Origin: Azospirillum endophyticum
GTDB lineage: Bacteria > Pseudomonadota > Alphaproteobacteria > Azospirillales > Azospirillaceae
Direction: 5' to 3'
NCBI RefSeq assembly: GCF_016595245.1
Contig: NZ_JAENHM010000018.1
Span: 1-64,000 of the forward strand
Length of the DNA stretch: 64,000 nt
The notes beneath the pieces were generated by a model that saw nothing but the letters and a program-made list of their open reading frames with translations, made no database searches and had not been told where the DNA came from. The translations under genes and the position numbers were made by a program. Shown here piece after piece: positions 1 to 9,657 of the stretch (within the stretch, counting starts at the first letter, position 1; the number at the start of each line of letters is the position of its first letter).

Positions 1-104
1 GGCATGCCCCACCCCCCAGGGCTTCTCTTCTAGCAAAACTCAAAGACACAAGGGGTGCGGCTGGCCAGAGGCCTGGAAATCTCAGTTTGCCCCCCTCACC
101 CCAA

Positions 105-129
105 CCCCTCTCCCGCGAGGGGAGAGGGG
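105..129. repeat. GC-rich hairpin, intergenic repeat
   Basis: A perfect 10-bp inverted repeat, CCCCTCTCCC (105-114) and GGGAGAGGGG (120-129), is separated by five bases. It resembles the short dispersed intergenic repeats common in GC-rich proteobacteria. No T-run follows on either side, so I do not call it an intrinsic terminator. Confidence 0.55.
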
Positions 130-188
130 CTTTGCTCAACGCCAGACTGCATGAATTGTTGCAAGCGCGAGATCTGTGCATCCCGTAG

Positions 189-255
189 CGCGAAGGCGGG
201 GATCCAGGCTTTCCCACAAGGTTCGTTCTGCGAACTCTGGATCCCCGCCTTCGCG
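189..255. repeat. Long perfect inverted repeat, REP-like
   Basis: The arms CGCGAAGGCGGGGATCCAG (189-207) and its exact reverse complement (237-255) form a 19-bp perfect stem with a 29-nt loop. The words GGATCCCCGCCTTCGCGGGG and GATGAC next to it match a repeat family that I recall from many proteobacterial intergenic regions. Its role is unknown. Confidence 0.65.
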
Positions 256-481
256 GGGATGACGGGATATCCTATAAACAAGACTATGTTCCTTCACCCG
301 ATTGCCCTGAATAAGCCGGCCACCGGCCGGAAACGGTTCGCCAACGCCGTTCCGAGACCCTCACCCCGCTTGGCTCTGCCCCCTCCACCATCGTCCCGTT
401 CCCGGTTTTCAGAAAACCCGCGGAAAAGGACAAATTTCCTATAATCTTCGCGAAGGTCCCTCCATCCTGCGGAGCAAAGCC

Positions 482-1180
482 ATGCCTCTCGCCACCCGTA
501 CCCTCGCCGAAGACCGTTTCCCCTGCTGGGCCGAAGAGCCGCCGGTGCCCTCCGAAGGCTTGCTGGTCCCCGGTTCCCAGTTCCACGAGGAGCAATGGAT
601 CATGGCCGCCGGCATGCTGTCCCGCGGCAACAGCTTCCTCCAGGTCTCCCGCGCCATGGGCTGCAGCCGCACCACGCTGTGGCGGGCCTATTACGGCTCC
701 AAGGATTTTCGTCACAGGGTGTGGTGGGAGCGGCAGGCGCTGAACCGCGAGGCAGAGTTGCGGCTCTCTTCGCTGCGCATCCTGGTGGCCGAGCAGATCG
801 AGCGGCTGGTCACGGCCGGCGATCCCTCCATCGTCCGCTGGCTGGCCGAACGGCTGGGGTTGTTCGCCGCCTTCGACCTGCCCACCGCCACCCGGCAAGC
901 GGCCCCTCCGTCCGACGATCGGCCAGCCGCCAAACCCGCCCCGAAGCCGGAGGATCCCCCCGCCGTCACCGTCGCCGAACTCGACGACGACATCCCCGGC
1001 GACCTGCGCGAGCGCACCCCGCCCGATCCGCGCGCCGTCGCCGCCATCCTTGCCCGCCCGGAGGCGGCAGGCCCCAAGGGTGTCTTCCCCTGGACCCTCA
1101 ACGAGCATGAGCCCTATCCCAACCTCAACCCCGGCCCGGTGAACCGCCGCGCCGCCGGTCCCTTCACCCGCTCCCGCTGA
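482..1180 (+). CDS. Hypothetical protein with helix-turn-helix-like N-terminal half
   Basis: This 232-residue protein is not recognised. Residues about 40-75 (WIMAAGMLSRGNSFLQVSRA followed by MGCSRTTLWRAYYGS) look like a homeodomain-type helix-turn-helix with a conserved aromatic tail. The later part is rich in Pro and Ala and probably disordered. The N-terminus reads like a DNA-binding or phage small-terminase fold, but no phage neighbour supports that. The ATG at 482 has GGAG eight bases upstream. Third-position GC is as high as in neighbouring genes, so the gene is probably real. It stands alone between the repeat region and a LysR gene. Confidence 0.55.
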   Translation: MPLATRTLAEDRFPCWAEEPPVPSEGLLVPGSQFHEEQWIMAAGMLSRGNSFLQVSRAMGCSRTTLWRAYYGSKDFRHRVWWERQALNREAELRLSSLRILVAEQIERLVTAGDPSIVRWLAERLGLFAAFDLPTATRQAAPPSDDRPAAKPAPKPEDPPAVTVAELDDDIPGDLRERTPPDPRAVAAILARPEAAGPKGVFPWTLNEHEPYPNLNPGPVNRRAAGPFTRSR

Positions 1181-1381
1181 CGCCTCCGCCGGCAGATGCG
1201 ACATCCGCCGGAAAACGTTCCACGCCGTTCCACCCCCCAGCCGCCGAGATCGCCCAGACGAGGCCACCATGTGACAACCGACGACACCCCTTGAACCGTT
1301 CCCGCCCGATTGCTATTCGCCGTTCATCGGTGGACACTTCTCCCGCGCGCCGGGGGCGGGATTGGAAAGGACTGGATCCGT

Positions 1382-2389
1382 ATGGACAAGCTGCATGCGA
1401 TGCGCGTCTTCATCCGGGTGGTCGAAGCGAACAGCTTCTCGAAGGCGGCGGAAACGCTGGGGCTGCCGCGCGCCTCGGTGACGACGACGGTCCAGAACCT
1501 GGAGGCGGCGCTCGGCGTGCGCCTGCTCCAGCGCACCACCCGCAAGCTCAGCCTGACGCTGGACGGCGCTGCCTATCTGGAGGGCGCCAGCCGCATCCTG
1601 TCGGAGATCGACGAGATCGAATCCACCTTCACCACCGCGCGCAAGACTCCGCGCGGCCGGCTGCGGGTGGACATGCCGGGCTCCATCGGCCGGCTGGTCA
1701 TCATTCCTTCGATCCACGAATTCCACGACAAATACCCCGACATCGATTTGATGCTGGGGCTGGGCGACCGCGCCGTCGACCTGATCCAGGAGGGGGTGGA
1801 CTGCGTCGTCCGCGTCGGCGAGCTGGCGGATTCCAGCCTGCTGGCGCGGCGCATCGGCGCCGTCCAGCAGATCACCTGCGCCAGCCCGGCCTATCTCGCC
1901 GAGCATGGCGTGCCGAAGACGATCGAGGATCTGGACCGCCACATCGCGGTGAACTATTTCAGCAACCGCACCGGCCGGAACATGGAGCTCTGCTTCCAGC
2001 GCGACGGCGCGGTGGAGGAGGTCACCATGAAGGGCGTCATCTCCGTCAACGACGCCGACGCCTACGTCACCTGCGGGCTGGAAGGGCAGGGCATCCTGCA
2101 ACCCGCCCGCTTCATGGTTCTGCCGCATCTGCGCAGCGGCGCCCTGCGCGAGGTCCTGTCGGACTGGCGTCCGCCGCGGATGCCGATCTCCGCCGTCTAC
2201 CCGCACAACCGCCACCTCTCGCCCAAGGTGCGGGTCTTCGTCGACTGGCTGGCCGAACTGTTCGAACGCTGCCCGCTGCTCCAGGGCGAGGAGCTGCCGG
2301 GCGACCTGTGCGAGAAACACGAGAAGCAGAAGGCCCAGAAACCCAAGGCGCCGGTGGAGCGGGAGGAGGTGCGCGACTGCGTGATGTGA
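1382..2389 (+). CDS. LysR-family transcriptional regulator
   Basis: This protein of 335 residues has an N-terminal winged helix-turn-helix (about 1-60, with VVEANSFSKAAETLGLPRAS) followed by a LysR effector-binding domain (about 90-300). The DmlR/AaeR-like subgroup is suggested by MDKLHAMRVFIRVVE at the start. I chose the ATG at 1382 because it gives the canonical LysR start; the frame is open further upstream, to 1310. The last 30 residues are charged and rich in Lys and Glu. It converges on the FGGY kinase gene eight bases away, so its target is not obvious from position. No divergent partner is present. Confidence 0.85.
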   Translation: MDKLHAMRVFIRVVEANSFSKAAETLGLPRASVTTTVQNLEAALGVRLLQRTTRKLSLTLDGAAYLEGASRILSEIDEIESTFTTARKTPRGRLRVDMPGSIGRLVIIPSIHEFHDKYPDIDLMLGLGDRAVDLIQEGVDCVVRVGELADSSLLARRIGAVQQITCASPAYLAEHGVPKTIEDLDRHIAVNYFSNRTGRNMELCFQRDGAVEEVTMKGVISVNDADAYVTCGLEGQGILQPARFMVLPHLRSGALREVLSDWRPPRMPISAVYPHNRHLSPKVRVFVDWLAELFERCPLLQGEELPGDLCEKHEKQKAQKPKAPVEREEVRDCVM

Positions 2390-2396
2390 GGCCGCT

Positions 2397-4037
2397 TTAC
2401 CCCGCCGTCTCCATCAGGGCCCGGTAAGCCATCTGGTCCTCGTGCAGCCGCAGGAACACGGCGTATTTGGCGTCGTGATAGGCCCGCATCGGCCCCTCGG
2501 CTGGCTTGATGCTGCGGCCGGCGCGGCTCATCCCGGCCATGCCGGCGGCGATGTCGGGGAAGGCGCCGCCCGCCACCGCCCCCAGCACGGCGGCGCCCAG
2601 CAGCACCGCCTCCGGCTCCTCCGGCAGGACCAGGGTGCAGCCGGTGGCGTCGGCATGCGCCTCCAGGAACACCGGATTCTTGGTGCCGCCGCCGCAGGCG
2701 AGGATGGTGTCGATGGCAAAGCCGCGGCCGTTCATCGCGGCGACGATGTGCCGGGTGCCATAGGCCACCGCCTGCACCGTCGCCAGATAGAGCAGCGCCA
2801 GATCCTCCAGCCCGTCGGACAGCCGCAGGCCGGCGATGGTACCGCGCAAACTGGCATCGGCCCGCGGCGAGCGGTTGCCGTGGAAGTCGGGCAGCACATG
2901 CAGGTCGCGGGTCAGCAGCGCCATCGGTTCGCCGCTGCGTTCGGCAAGATCCGCCAGTTCCTCGTTCAGCAGTTGGTAGACCGTGGTGCCGCGCTGGGTA
3001 GCTTCGGCGGCAAGCTCGCCATGGCGGGGATGGCCCTGCACCACATGGTCGATCAGCGCCCCGGTCGCCGACTGCCCGCCCTCGTTCAGCCACAGCCCCG
3101 GCAGCATGGCCGAATGATAGGGGCCCCAGACGCCGGGGATGAAGCGCGGCGCTGCGGGGCTCATCACCATGTGGCAACTCGACGTGCCGCCGATCAGCGC
3201 CAGCCGCCGGTCGAAATCGACGGTCCCCGCCGCCTCCAGCGGCACCCCGATCACCCCGATCCCGCCGGCATGGGCGTCGATCATCGAGGTGCCGACCGCG
3301 ATGCCCGGCGTCAGCCCAAGCTCGCGCGCCGCCTCGGCGGTCAGCCCGCCGGCGACGGCGCTGCCGACCTCGCCGACCTCGGTGCCGATGCGGGCATGCC
3401 CCTCATCGACCAGATCGCCCAACCCGATGGCGCGGATATAACCGTCGTCCCAGCGTCCCTCATGCCCCAGATAGGTCCATTTGCACACCAGCGAGCACAG
3501 CGACCGCCGTGCCGAGCCGGTCGCCCGCCAGGTCAGGAAGTCCGGGAGGTCGAAGAAATGGGCGGCCCTGCTCCAGCTCGCGGGAAGCCTCTCCTTCAGC
3601 CACAGCAGCTTCGGCGTCTGCATCTCCGGCGACAGCCGCCCGCCGACATAGCGCAGCACCTCGTGACTGCCGGCATTGATGCGGTCGGTCTGGTCGATGG
3701 CGCGGTGATCCATCCAGACGATGACGTTGCGGGCGTCGTCGCCCTCCGGATCGACCGTCACCGGCCGTCCGGCGGCGTCCAGCACCACCAGCGAACAGGT
3801 GGCGTCGAAGCCGATGCCGACCACCTCCGGCGTCTCGGCGCAGGCCGTCAGCGCCTCCCGAACCGCGGCGCAGACGGCGGCCCAGATGTCGTCGGAGGAT
3901 TGCTCCGCCCACTCCGGATCGGGCTTCCACATCCGGATCGGGCGGGCGGCGGCGGCCAGCCGGCGGCCGGCAAGGTCGAAGATGCCGGCGCGGGCGCTGC
4001 CGGTCCCCACATCCACCCCGATCACGGCGCGTGTCAT
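2397..4037 (-). CDS. FGGY-family carbohydrate kinase (ribulokinase-like)
   Basis: This 546-residue kinase would phosphorylate a ketopentose or pentitol with ATP in the cytoplasm. The N-terminal ATPase fold begins [18 protein letters not shown]. The second domain carries [11 protein letters not shown] and the adenine-site motif [20 protein letters not shown] near residue 455. Length and motifs fit the FGGY/YpCarbK branch that includes D-ribulokinases, which is longer than xylulokinase or glycerol kinase. It is the last gene of the leftward sugar operon, 21 bases after the ribokinase-like gene. The exact substrate cannot be read from the sequence; D-ribulose or a related pentulose is the best guess. 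Confidence 0.85.
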   Translation of the reverse strand: MTRAVIGVDVGTGSARAGIFDLAGRRLAAAARPIRMWKPDPEWAEQSSDDIWAAVCAAVREALTACAETPEVVGIGFDATCSLVVLDAAGRPVTVDPEGDDARNVIVWMDHRAIDQTDRINAGSHEVLRYVGGRLSPEMQTPKLLWLKERLPASWSRAAHFFDLPDFLTWRATGSARRSLCSLVCKWTYLGHEGRWDDGYIRAIGLGDLVDEGHARIGTEVGEVGSAVAGGLTAEAARELGLTPGIAVGTSMIDAHAGGIGVIGVPLEAAGTVDFDRRLALIGGTSSCHMVMSPAAPRFIPGVWGPYHSAMLPGLWLNEGGQSATGALIDHVVQGHPRHGELAAEATQRGTTVYQLLNEELADLAERSGEPMALLTRDLHVLPDFHGNRSPRADASLRGTIAGLRLSDGLEDLALLYLATVQAVAYGTRHIVAAMNGRGFAIDTILACGGGTKNPVFLEAHADATGCTLVLPEEPEAVLLGAAVLGAVAGGAFPDIAAGMAGMSRAGRSIKPAEGPMRAYHDAKYAVFLRLHEDQMAYRALMETAG

Positions 4038-4058
4038 GGCGTTTCCTCCATCCGATGC

Positions 4059-4982
4059 TTACAGGCTGGCGCAGAAGGCCTCGAACGCCTCGCGGCCGGC
4101 ATAGGATTTCTGGGTGCCCAGCCGGGTGATGCTGTCGGCGGCATAGCGCACCGCCATGTGCAGCGCCGCATCGAGGTCGCGGTCCTCGACATAATAGCGG
4201 GCGAAGCTGCCGATGAAGGCGTCGCCGGCCCCGGTGGTGTCGACCGGCGTCACCCGCACCGGCTCGATCCGCCGCGTCTCCTCGCCCTTGGTCACCAGCA
4301 GCGCGCCGCGGGCGCCCAGCGTGACGATCACCGTGCGGATGCCGCGGTCGATCAGCGTGCGCGCCGCCGTCTCGGCCTCCGCCTCCGAGGTCACCGGCAG
4401 TCCGGAGATGGTCGCCAGCTCGGTCTGGTTCGGCACCAGGAAGGTGACCTGCTCGATCCGCTTCGGATCGAGGTCGGTGGGGGCGGGGGCCGGGTTCAGC
4501 AGGGTCTCGATGCCGTGCCGCGCCCCGAACTCGATGGTGTGGTAGATCGTCTCCAGCGGGACTTCCAGCTGCATGACGATCAGGTCGCAGCCCTTCAGGT
4601 CTTCCGCCGCGCGGTCGATGTCGGCCGGCGACAGCAGGGCGTTGGCGCCCTTGATGATCAGGATGCTGTTCTCGCCCGATGGCTCGACGAAGATGGGGGC
4701 GACGCCGCTGGAGGTGCCGGGCACCCGCTCGACATGGCGGGTATCGATGCCGGACTCCTCGAAGTTGCGGATGGTGTTGTCGGCGAAGACGTCGTCGCCG
4801 ACCTTGGTGACCATCATCACCTCGGCGCCCAGCCGGGCGGCGGCGATGGCCTGGTTGGCGCCCTTGCCGCCGCATCCCATCTCGAAGCGCGGCGCCTCGA
4901 TGGTCTCGCCGGGGCCGGGCATGCGGGCGGTATAGGTGATCAGGTCGACCATGTTGCTGCCGACCACGGCGATCTTGCCCAT
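4059..4982 (-). CDS. rbsK: Ribokinase-family sugar kinase
   Basis: This 307-residue PfkB-family kinase is expected to phosphorylate ribose or 2-deoxyribose at O-5. It shows the glycine-rich signature GGKGANQAIAAARLGAEV near residue 38 and the catalytic/anion-hole motif DTTGAGDAFIGSFARYY near residue 250, where the Asp of GAGD is the base. Length is normal for RbsK. The neighbouring deoC and the DeoR-type operator site make deoxyribokinase (DeoK) a serious alternative, because DeoK belongs to the same family and cannot be told apart by these motifs. It lies between the DUF4432 gene and the FGGY kinase in one operon. Confidence 0.85.
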   Translation of the reverse strand: MGKIAVVGSNMVDLITYTARMPGPGETIEAPRFEMGCGGKGANQAIAAARLGAEVMMVTKVGDDVFADNTIRNFEESGIDTRHVERVPGTSSGVAPIFVEPSGENSILIIKGANALLSPADIDRAAEDLKGCDLIVMQLEVPLETIYHTIEFGARHGIETLLNPAPAPTDLDPKRIEQVTFLVPNQTELATISGLPVTSEAEAETAARTLIDRGIRTVIVTLGARGALLVTKGEETRRIEPVRVTPVDTTGAGDAFIGSFARYYVEDRDLDAALHMAVRYAADSITRLGTQKSYAGREAFEAFCASL

Positions 4983-5012
4983 CTTCGGTTCCTCCTCTTA
5001 CAGCGCCCTAAA

Positions 5013-6098
5013 TCACAACGCCCGGATGGCGCATTCCTCGGCTTCGGCCTCGTCGGCGGTCAGGTAGCCCAGCCGCACCGAGAAGCGCCGGGTCTCGCCG
5101 CCCGCCAGCGTCTGCACATTGCCTTTCGCGCTTTCCGCATTGTAGCCCTCCGGCTCGCAGGTGGAGGGCAGGGCGAAGGCGCAGACCTTCTGGTCGCTGT
5201 TGACCAGCACCCAGCGCACCGTCTTGGGGAACTCCCGCGTGCTGTAGGCGATGTGGAAGGCGTCGCCCTCGCGCCGCCGCATCATCACCGCGGTGCCGCC
5301 CTCGTCATCGGTGCGCAGGCCGCGGATGTAGAAGACCTGCTCCGGGTCGTAGCGTCCGGGTTCGTCCAGCACCTCCATCACCGCCGGATCGCGGGCGAGG
5401 TCGGCCAGCAGCGCGTCATAGGCCGGGCTGCGCGGCACATGGGCCGGCACCACCGTGCGCACCGCCGTCGCCTCCGGTGTGAAGGGGGCGGGCTGGACGA
5501 TGCGGGCGCCCTCGGCGAAGGCGAAGTTGACGTGGCACATGTACATCAGGTCCATGGCGGCGCCCGACAGGTTCTCCACCGCCATCCCGATGTCGAACAG
5601 GGCGGAACCGGGGCGCAGCACCACCCGCGGGCGGGCGACGTAATGGGCGCCGAAGCCCATCACATACTCACGCCGGCCGGTGACCGCCATGTAGGGGCCT
5701 TCGTCGTCCTCCCCCACCTCCAGCCCGGCGGCGTCCATCGGCGCGCAGGGCATCTCGCCATGCAGGAGGTGGCTGTCCTGCGGGCCGGGGCAGCCGTTGC
5801 GCAGCAGTCCGGAATGGAAGGCGAAGCAGCCGTAGGTGCCGACGATCTCGGTTGCCGGACGCGGCATGTCGAACATGTTCGCCATGGTCAGGTCGACGCC
5901 GTCGAACACGGCATCCCACACCATCTGGCCGTAATAGGGCAGCACCACCAGATGCCCGCGCCGGTTGGACAGCCGCACCGCCTCGATCCCGCTGTCGTAA
6001 CGGAACAGGCTGGCGGTCATGCCGTGCGCCTCGGCGACCGGGCGCTCGGCCTCGCCGAAGAAGCTTTTGCGGAAATGGATGGCGGTTCGGACGCTCAT
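5013..6098 (-). CDS. DUF4432 aldose-1-epimerase-like protein
   Basis: This 361-residue protein resembles the DUF4432 branch of the galactose-mutarotase fold. It has no signal peptide, so it would act in the cytoplasm on the imported sugar. Visible segments are VVLPYYGQMVWDAVFDGVDL near residue 55, TYGCFAFHSGLLRNGCPGPQ near residue 90 and the His-rich LLHGEMPCAPMD. Its place between the permease and kinase genes suggests that it interconverts anomers of the transported pentose before phosphorylation. Family assignment is from memory of these motifs. The activity is inferred and a mutarotase role specific to deoxyribose is possible. Confidence 0.75.
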   Translation of the reverse strand: MSVRTAIHFRKSFFGEAERPVAEAHGMTASLFRYDSGIEAVRLSNRRGHLVVLPYYGQMVWDAVFDGVDLTMANMFDMPRPATEIVGTYGCFAFHSGLLRNGCPGPQDSHLLHGEMPCAPMDAAGLEVGEDDEGPYMAVTGRREYVMGFGAHYVARPRVVLRPGSALFDIGMAVENLSGAAMDLMYMCHVNFAFAEGARIVQPAPFTPEATAVRTVVPAHVPRSPAYDALLADLARDPAVMEVLDEPGRYDPEQVFYIRGLRTDDEGGTAVMMRRREGDAFHIAYSTREFPKTVRWVLVNSDQKVCAFALPSTCEPEGYNAESAKGNVQTLAGGETRRFSVRLGYLTADEAEAEECAIRAL

Positions 6099-6124
6099 GG
6101 GATTTCCTCCCTATCGGAAACCGG

Positions 6125-7117
6125 CTAGCGGGTGCGGTTCTTGTAGGCGTTGATGGCGATGACCAGCAGAAGGAACGCGCCCCAGATGAAGTCGATCAGG
6201 TGGTTGGAGAAGCGCAGGATCTGGAAGCCGCTCGACAGCAGCATCAACGCCGCCACCGCGATGGTGATGCCCAGCACCGTGCCGCGCCCGCCCGCCGGAT
6301 TTGTCCCGCCCAGCACGGCGATCAGCACCGCCTGCAACAGGTACGAGGTGCCGTAATCCGACTTCGCCGCGTTGGTCCGCCCCGACAGGACGATGCCGGC
6401 GACCGAGGCCAGAACGCCGGTCAGCATGTAGCTGTACAGTACCATCCGCTCCCGCTTCAGCCCGGCGAACAGTGCCGCCTTCGGGTTGGTGCCGATCAGC
6501 ATCAGGTTGATGCCGAGTGCGGTGCGGCTCAGCACGAAGGCGATCAGCGCGGCGATCACCGCGAACAGCACGAAGGGCGTCGCCAGCCCCAGGATCTTGC
6601 CGTTGCCGAGGAAGGCCCAGGCGGTGGGGAAGCCGACGATGGCCGGCCCGCCGGTCAGCACGATGGCGAGCCCGGTGAAGACCTGTCCCGTCCCCAGCGT
6701 CGCCAGGATCGGCGTGATGCCGAGCCGTGTGATCAGCAGCCCGTTGACCGTCCCCGCCACCAGCCCGGTGCCGAGCGCGATCACCCCGCCCAGCAGGACG
6801 GTCAGGATGCCGGCGTCGGCGATGCCGGCCGCTCCCGCCATCTTGTGGAACAGCACGCCGGCCAGGATGCCCGACAGATTGGCGACCCCCACCACCGACA
6901 GGTCGATGCCGCCGGTCAGCATGGCGATCATCATCGCGATGGAGAGCAGCCCCAGTTCGGGGAAGATGTAGGTGATCGATTCGAAATTGTAGTAGCGCAG
7001 GAATTTGTCGGGGCTGAGCGCCGTCATCACGGCGAAGATCAGCACCGTCATCACCAGAAGCTGGACGATGTTGTTGTCGCGGTTGATCAGGCTGCGGATG
7101 TTCATTTGGGTTTTCAT
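6125..7117 (-). CDS. ABC sugar transporter permease (RbsC-like), second copy
   Basis: This 330-residue integral membrane protein has about nine or ten hydrophobic segments. It carries the BPD_transp_2 signature with GGIDLSVVGVANLSGIL near residue 80 and GGTNPAGGRGTVLGITIAVA near residue 280. These mark RbsC/LsrC/LsrD-type permeases. It probably pairs with the permease encoded just upstream to form a heterodimeric channel, as in LsrCD. The gap to the upstream permease gene is 12 bases, and 26 bases separate it from the DUF4432 gene downstream. Confidence 0.9.
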   Translation of the reverse strand: MKTQMNIRSLINRDNNIVQLLVMTVLIFAVMTALSPDKFLRYYNFESITYIFPELGLLSIAMMIAMLTGGIDLSVVGVANLSGILAGVLFHKMAGAAGIADAGILTVLLGGVIALGTGLVAGTVNGLLITRLGITPILATLGTGQVFTGLAIVLTGGPAIVGFPTAWAFLGNGKILGLATPFVLFAVIAALIAFVLSRTALGINLMLIGTNPKAALFAGLKRERMVLYSYMLTGVLASVAGIVLSGRTNAAKSDYGTSYLLQAVLIAVLGGTNPAGGRGTVLGITIAVAALMLLSSGFQILRFSNHLIDFIWGAFLLLVIAINAYKNRTR

Positions 7118-7129
7118 ACTCCCGCCTCC

Positions 7130-8107
7130 TCAGGCCGCCCGGCGGCGGTCGCGCCACGCCGACAGCGCGGTCGCGGCGATGACGATCAGACCCACGACGA
7201 CGAGCTGCCAGGTGGTGTCCACGCGCATGATGATCAGGCTGTTCTTGACCATCACCAGCATGAAGACGCCGAGCATGGTGCCGAGCACGCTGCCCCGCCC
7301 GCCGAAGATCGACGCCCCGCCCAGCACCACCGCCGCGATGACGTCCAGCTCCAGCCCGACGAAGTCGCGCGGGTTGGCCAGCCAGATCATGCCGCTGTGC
7401 AGGAGGCCGGCAAAGCCGGCCAGCGCGCCGGCAACGCAATAGATGAAGAAGATGGTCTTGCGCAGGTCGAAGCCGGCGCGCCGCGCCGCCTCCGGATCGC
7501 CGCCCAGCGCATAGGCGCTGCGGCCGATCATGGTGTAGCGCAGCACCAGATGCATGGCGAGCGCCAGCCCGAGATAGATCAGCACCATCGCCGTCAGGCC
7601 GTAGGTGGTGCCGTCGGCCTTGGTCACGCTGACCACGTCGGTGCGGGCGAAGTCGATCAGCGCGGTCGGCATCTTGTTGATGTTGATCATGCTGGTGCCG
7701 ACGACGCCCAGCAGGAAGCCGCGCACCATGGCGCTGGTGCCCAGTGTCACGATCAGCGGGATCATGCGGAACTTGTAGACGAAGAAGCCGTTCACCGCGC
7801 CGAACGCCAGCCCCATCAGGGTGGCGGCCAGCAGCGGCAGCACGACGCCGTTGTAGCCCAACGCCAGCATGCCCTTGATCGTCAGATACATGGCGGCGAC
7901 GGCGAAGGCCGGGAACGACACGTCGATGCCGCCGGAGATCAGCACCAGCAGAACGCCCATCGCCATGATGCCGATGATCACGTTGCTGCGCATCAGGCTG
8001 AACAAATTGTCGAGCTGCCAGAAGGCGGGGTTGATCGTGCCGATGAGGACCATGGCGAGCAGCAGGATGCCCGCGATGACCGTTTCCGACCGGCGGAGCA
8101 GGGCCAT
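7130..8107 (-). CDS. ABC sugar transporter permease (RbsC-like), first copy
   Basis: This 325-residue permease has the same fold as the next gene. It shows SGGIDVSFPAFAVAAMYLTI near residue 55 and GGASIFGGRGSVLGTMLGVF near residue 280. The frame is open 29 codons further upstream, but the ATG at 8107 gives the normal MALLRRSE start, has a purine-rich stretch (GAGGGAGGAACC on the coding strand) just before it, and leaves an 11-base gap after the ATPase gene. Two unequal permeases in one operon imply a heterodimeric pore like LsrC/LsrD rather than the RbsC homodimer. Confidence 0.9.
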   Translation of the reverse strand: MALLRRSETVIAGILLLAMVLIGTINPAFWQLDNLFSLMRSNVIIGIMAMGVLLVLISGGIDVSFPAFAVAAMYLTIKGMLALGYNGVVLPLLAATLMGLAFGAVNGFFVYKFRMIPLIVTLGTSAMVRGFLLGVVGTSMININKMPTALIDFARTDVVSVTKADGTTYGLTAMVLIYLGLALAMHLVLRYTMIGRSAYALGGDPEAARRAGFDLRKTIFFIYCVAGALAGFAGLLHSGMIWLANPRDFVGLELDVIAAVVLGGASIFGGRGSVLGTMLGVFMLVMVKNSLIIMRVDTTWQLVVVGLIVIAATALSAWRDRRRAA

Positions 8108-8118
8108 CGGTTCCTCCC

Positions 8119-9621
8119 TCAGGTAAAGGTCTTGAGCCGGTCGCTGACCGTCTCTTCGGTGACGGCGGCGGCGGGCAGATCCTCGATGAAGCACCCGCGA
8201 TGCATCAGCACGATGCGGTTGCAGTTCTGCACCAGCTCCAGCACGTCGTCGGAGATCATCAGGACGGCGAGGCCGTGATGCTGCGCCAGCTCCCGGATCT
8301 TGGCGTGGATTTCCGCCTTCGACCCGACATCGACGCCGACGGTCGGGCCGTTCAGGATCAGCACGCGGGCGTCGGTCAGCAGCCAGCGGGCCAGCACCAC
8401 GCGCTGCTGGTTGCCGCCCGACAGCTGCATCACCGGCTTCTCGGCGGTCGGGGTGGCGATCTGCATGGCGCGGACCATGCCCTGCGTCATCTCCTCCGCT
8501 TGGCTGCGGTCGATCACCAGCTTGGGCGCCAGCCGCTCGTAGGAGGTGGCGAGCATGTTGCGCTTGATGCTCTGCGGCAGGAACAGCCCCTCGGTCAGCC
8601 GGTCCTCCGGCACATAGGCGATGCCGGCGGCGATGGCCTCCTGGGTCGTGCGCAGCCGAACCGGCGCGCCGTCGATCAGGATTTCGCCCTTATAACCGGG
8701 GACCATGCCGAACAGCGCCAGGGCGAGATCGGTGCGGCCGGAACCGAGCAGGCCCGACAGCCCGACGATCTCGCCCGGCCGGATTGCGAGGCTCAAATCC
8801 TCGCACTTGCCGGGCACGGTCAGGCCGCGGATCTCCAGTCGGGGCACCGGCGGCGGGCCGGGCGGCGGGGTCCAGGCATAGGGTTCGTTGAGGATGTCGC
8901 CGCCGGTCATGTGGCGGGTGATCAGCGCCTCGTCAAAGTCGCCGGTCGGCCCCTCCGCCACCTTGCGGCCGTTGCGGATCACGGTGATGCGCTCGCTGAT
9001 CTCCAGCATTTCGCGCATCTTGTGGCTGACGAACAGGATGGCGATGCCGCGCGCCTGGATGTCGCGGACGATGCGGAACAGCGTCTCGACCTCCTTGCGG
9101 GTCAAGGCCGTGGTCGGTTCGTCCATGATGATCAGGCGGGCGTCGGACATCAGCGCGCGGGCGATGGCGACCAGCTGCTTGCCGGCGGTCGGCAGCGAGG
9201 CGACCTCCGCATCGAGATCCAGCTCCACGCCCAGCCGGTCGACCGCCTCGCGGGCGATGGCGCGGGTGCGCCGCCAGTTCATCAGGCGCCGCTTCTCGCC
9301 GAGATGGACGTTCATCGCCAGATTTTCGGCGACGGTCAGGTTCCCGAACAGGGAGAAGTCCTGGTAGATGACCTGGACGCCATGGGCGATCGCCTCGATC
9401 GGCGTCATCGCAGCGATCGGCTTGCCGTCGATCAGGATCTCGCCGCCGTCCGGCCGGTAGACGCCGGACATGATCTTGATGACGGTGGATTTGCCCGACC
9501 CGTTCTCGCCGGCCAGGCAATGGATCTCGCCGGGCTTGATGACCAGCGACATGGCGTCCAGCGCCACGACGCCGGCAAACACCTTCCGGATGTTCCGGAG
9601 TTCGATGAAACCGTCCGACAT
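8119..9621 (-). CDS. Sugar ABC transporter ATP-binding protein, double-domain
   Basis: This 500-residue protein has two ATPase halves, as in RbsA/MglA/LsrA. The first half has a normal Walker A (GENGSGKST near residue 40), the signature SLPTAGKQLVAIARALMS and Walker B LIIMDEPTTAL. The second half has a degenerate P-loop (GLLGSGRTDLALALFG) and the signature LSGGNQQRVVLARWLL, as usual for this family. It powers the two permeases downstream. The ribosome site is not remarkable. A strong stem-loop lies between this gene and the binding-protein gene before it. Confidence 0.92.
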   Translation of the reverse strand: MSDGFIELRNIRKVFAGVVALDAMSLVIKPGEIHCLAGENGSGKSTVIKIMSGVYRPDGGEILIDGKPIAAMTPIEAIAHGVQVIYQDFSLFGNLTVAENLAMNVHLGEKRRLMNWRRTRAIAREAVDRLGVELDLDAEVASLPTAGKQLVAIARALMSDARLIIMDEPTTALTRKEVETLFRIVRDIQARGIAILFVSHKMREMLEISERITVIRNGRKVAEGPTGDFDEALITRHMTGGDILNEPYAWTPPPGPPPVPRLEIRGLTVPGKCEDLSLAIRPGEIVGLSGLLGSGRTDLALALFGMVPGYKGEILIDGAPVRLRTTQEAIAAGIAYVPEDRLTEGLFLPQSIKRNMLATSYERLAPKLVIDRSQAEEMTQGMVRAMQIATPTAEKPVMQLSGGNQQRVVLARWLLTDARVLILNGPTVGVDVGSKAEIHAKIRELAQHHGLAVLMISDDVLELVQNCNRIVLMHRGCFIEDLPAAAVTEETVSDRLKTFT

Positions 9622-9657
9622 GTCTTCCGCCCGGCGGTTCGAGGAAAGGATGAAGAC

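Larger units (their letters stand above)
1..481. other. Non-coding edge region with hairpin repeats
   Basis: No convincing gene lies here. The open frames have low-complexity translations typical of chance ORFs over repeats. Two strong inverted repeats are visible (listed separately). The stretch just before the first gene may hold its promoter, but I see no clear -35/-10 pair. Confidence 0.6.

Noticed and set aside
55..444. Open frames on both strands over the first 450 bases
   Set aside because: They run through inverted repeats and give Pro/Arg-rich translations with no domain; they look like chance ORFs over an intergenic repeat.
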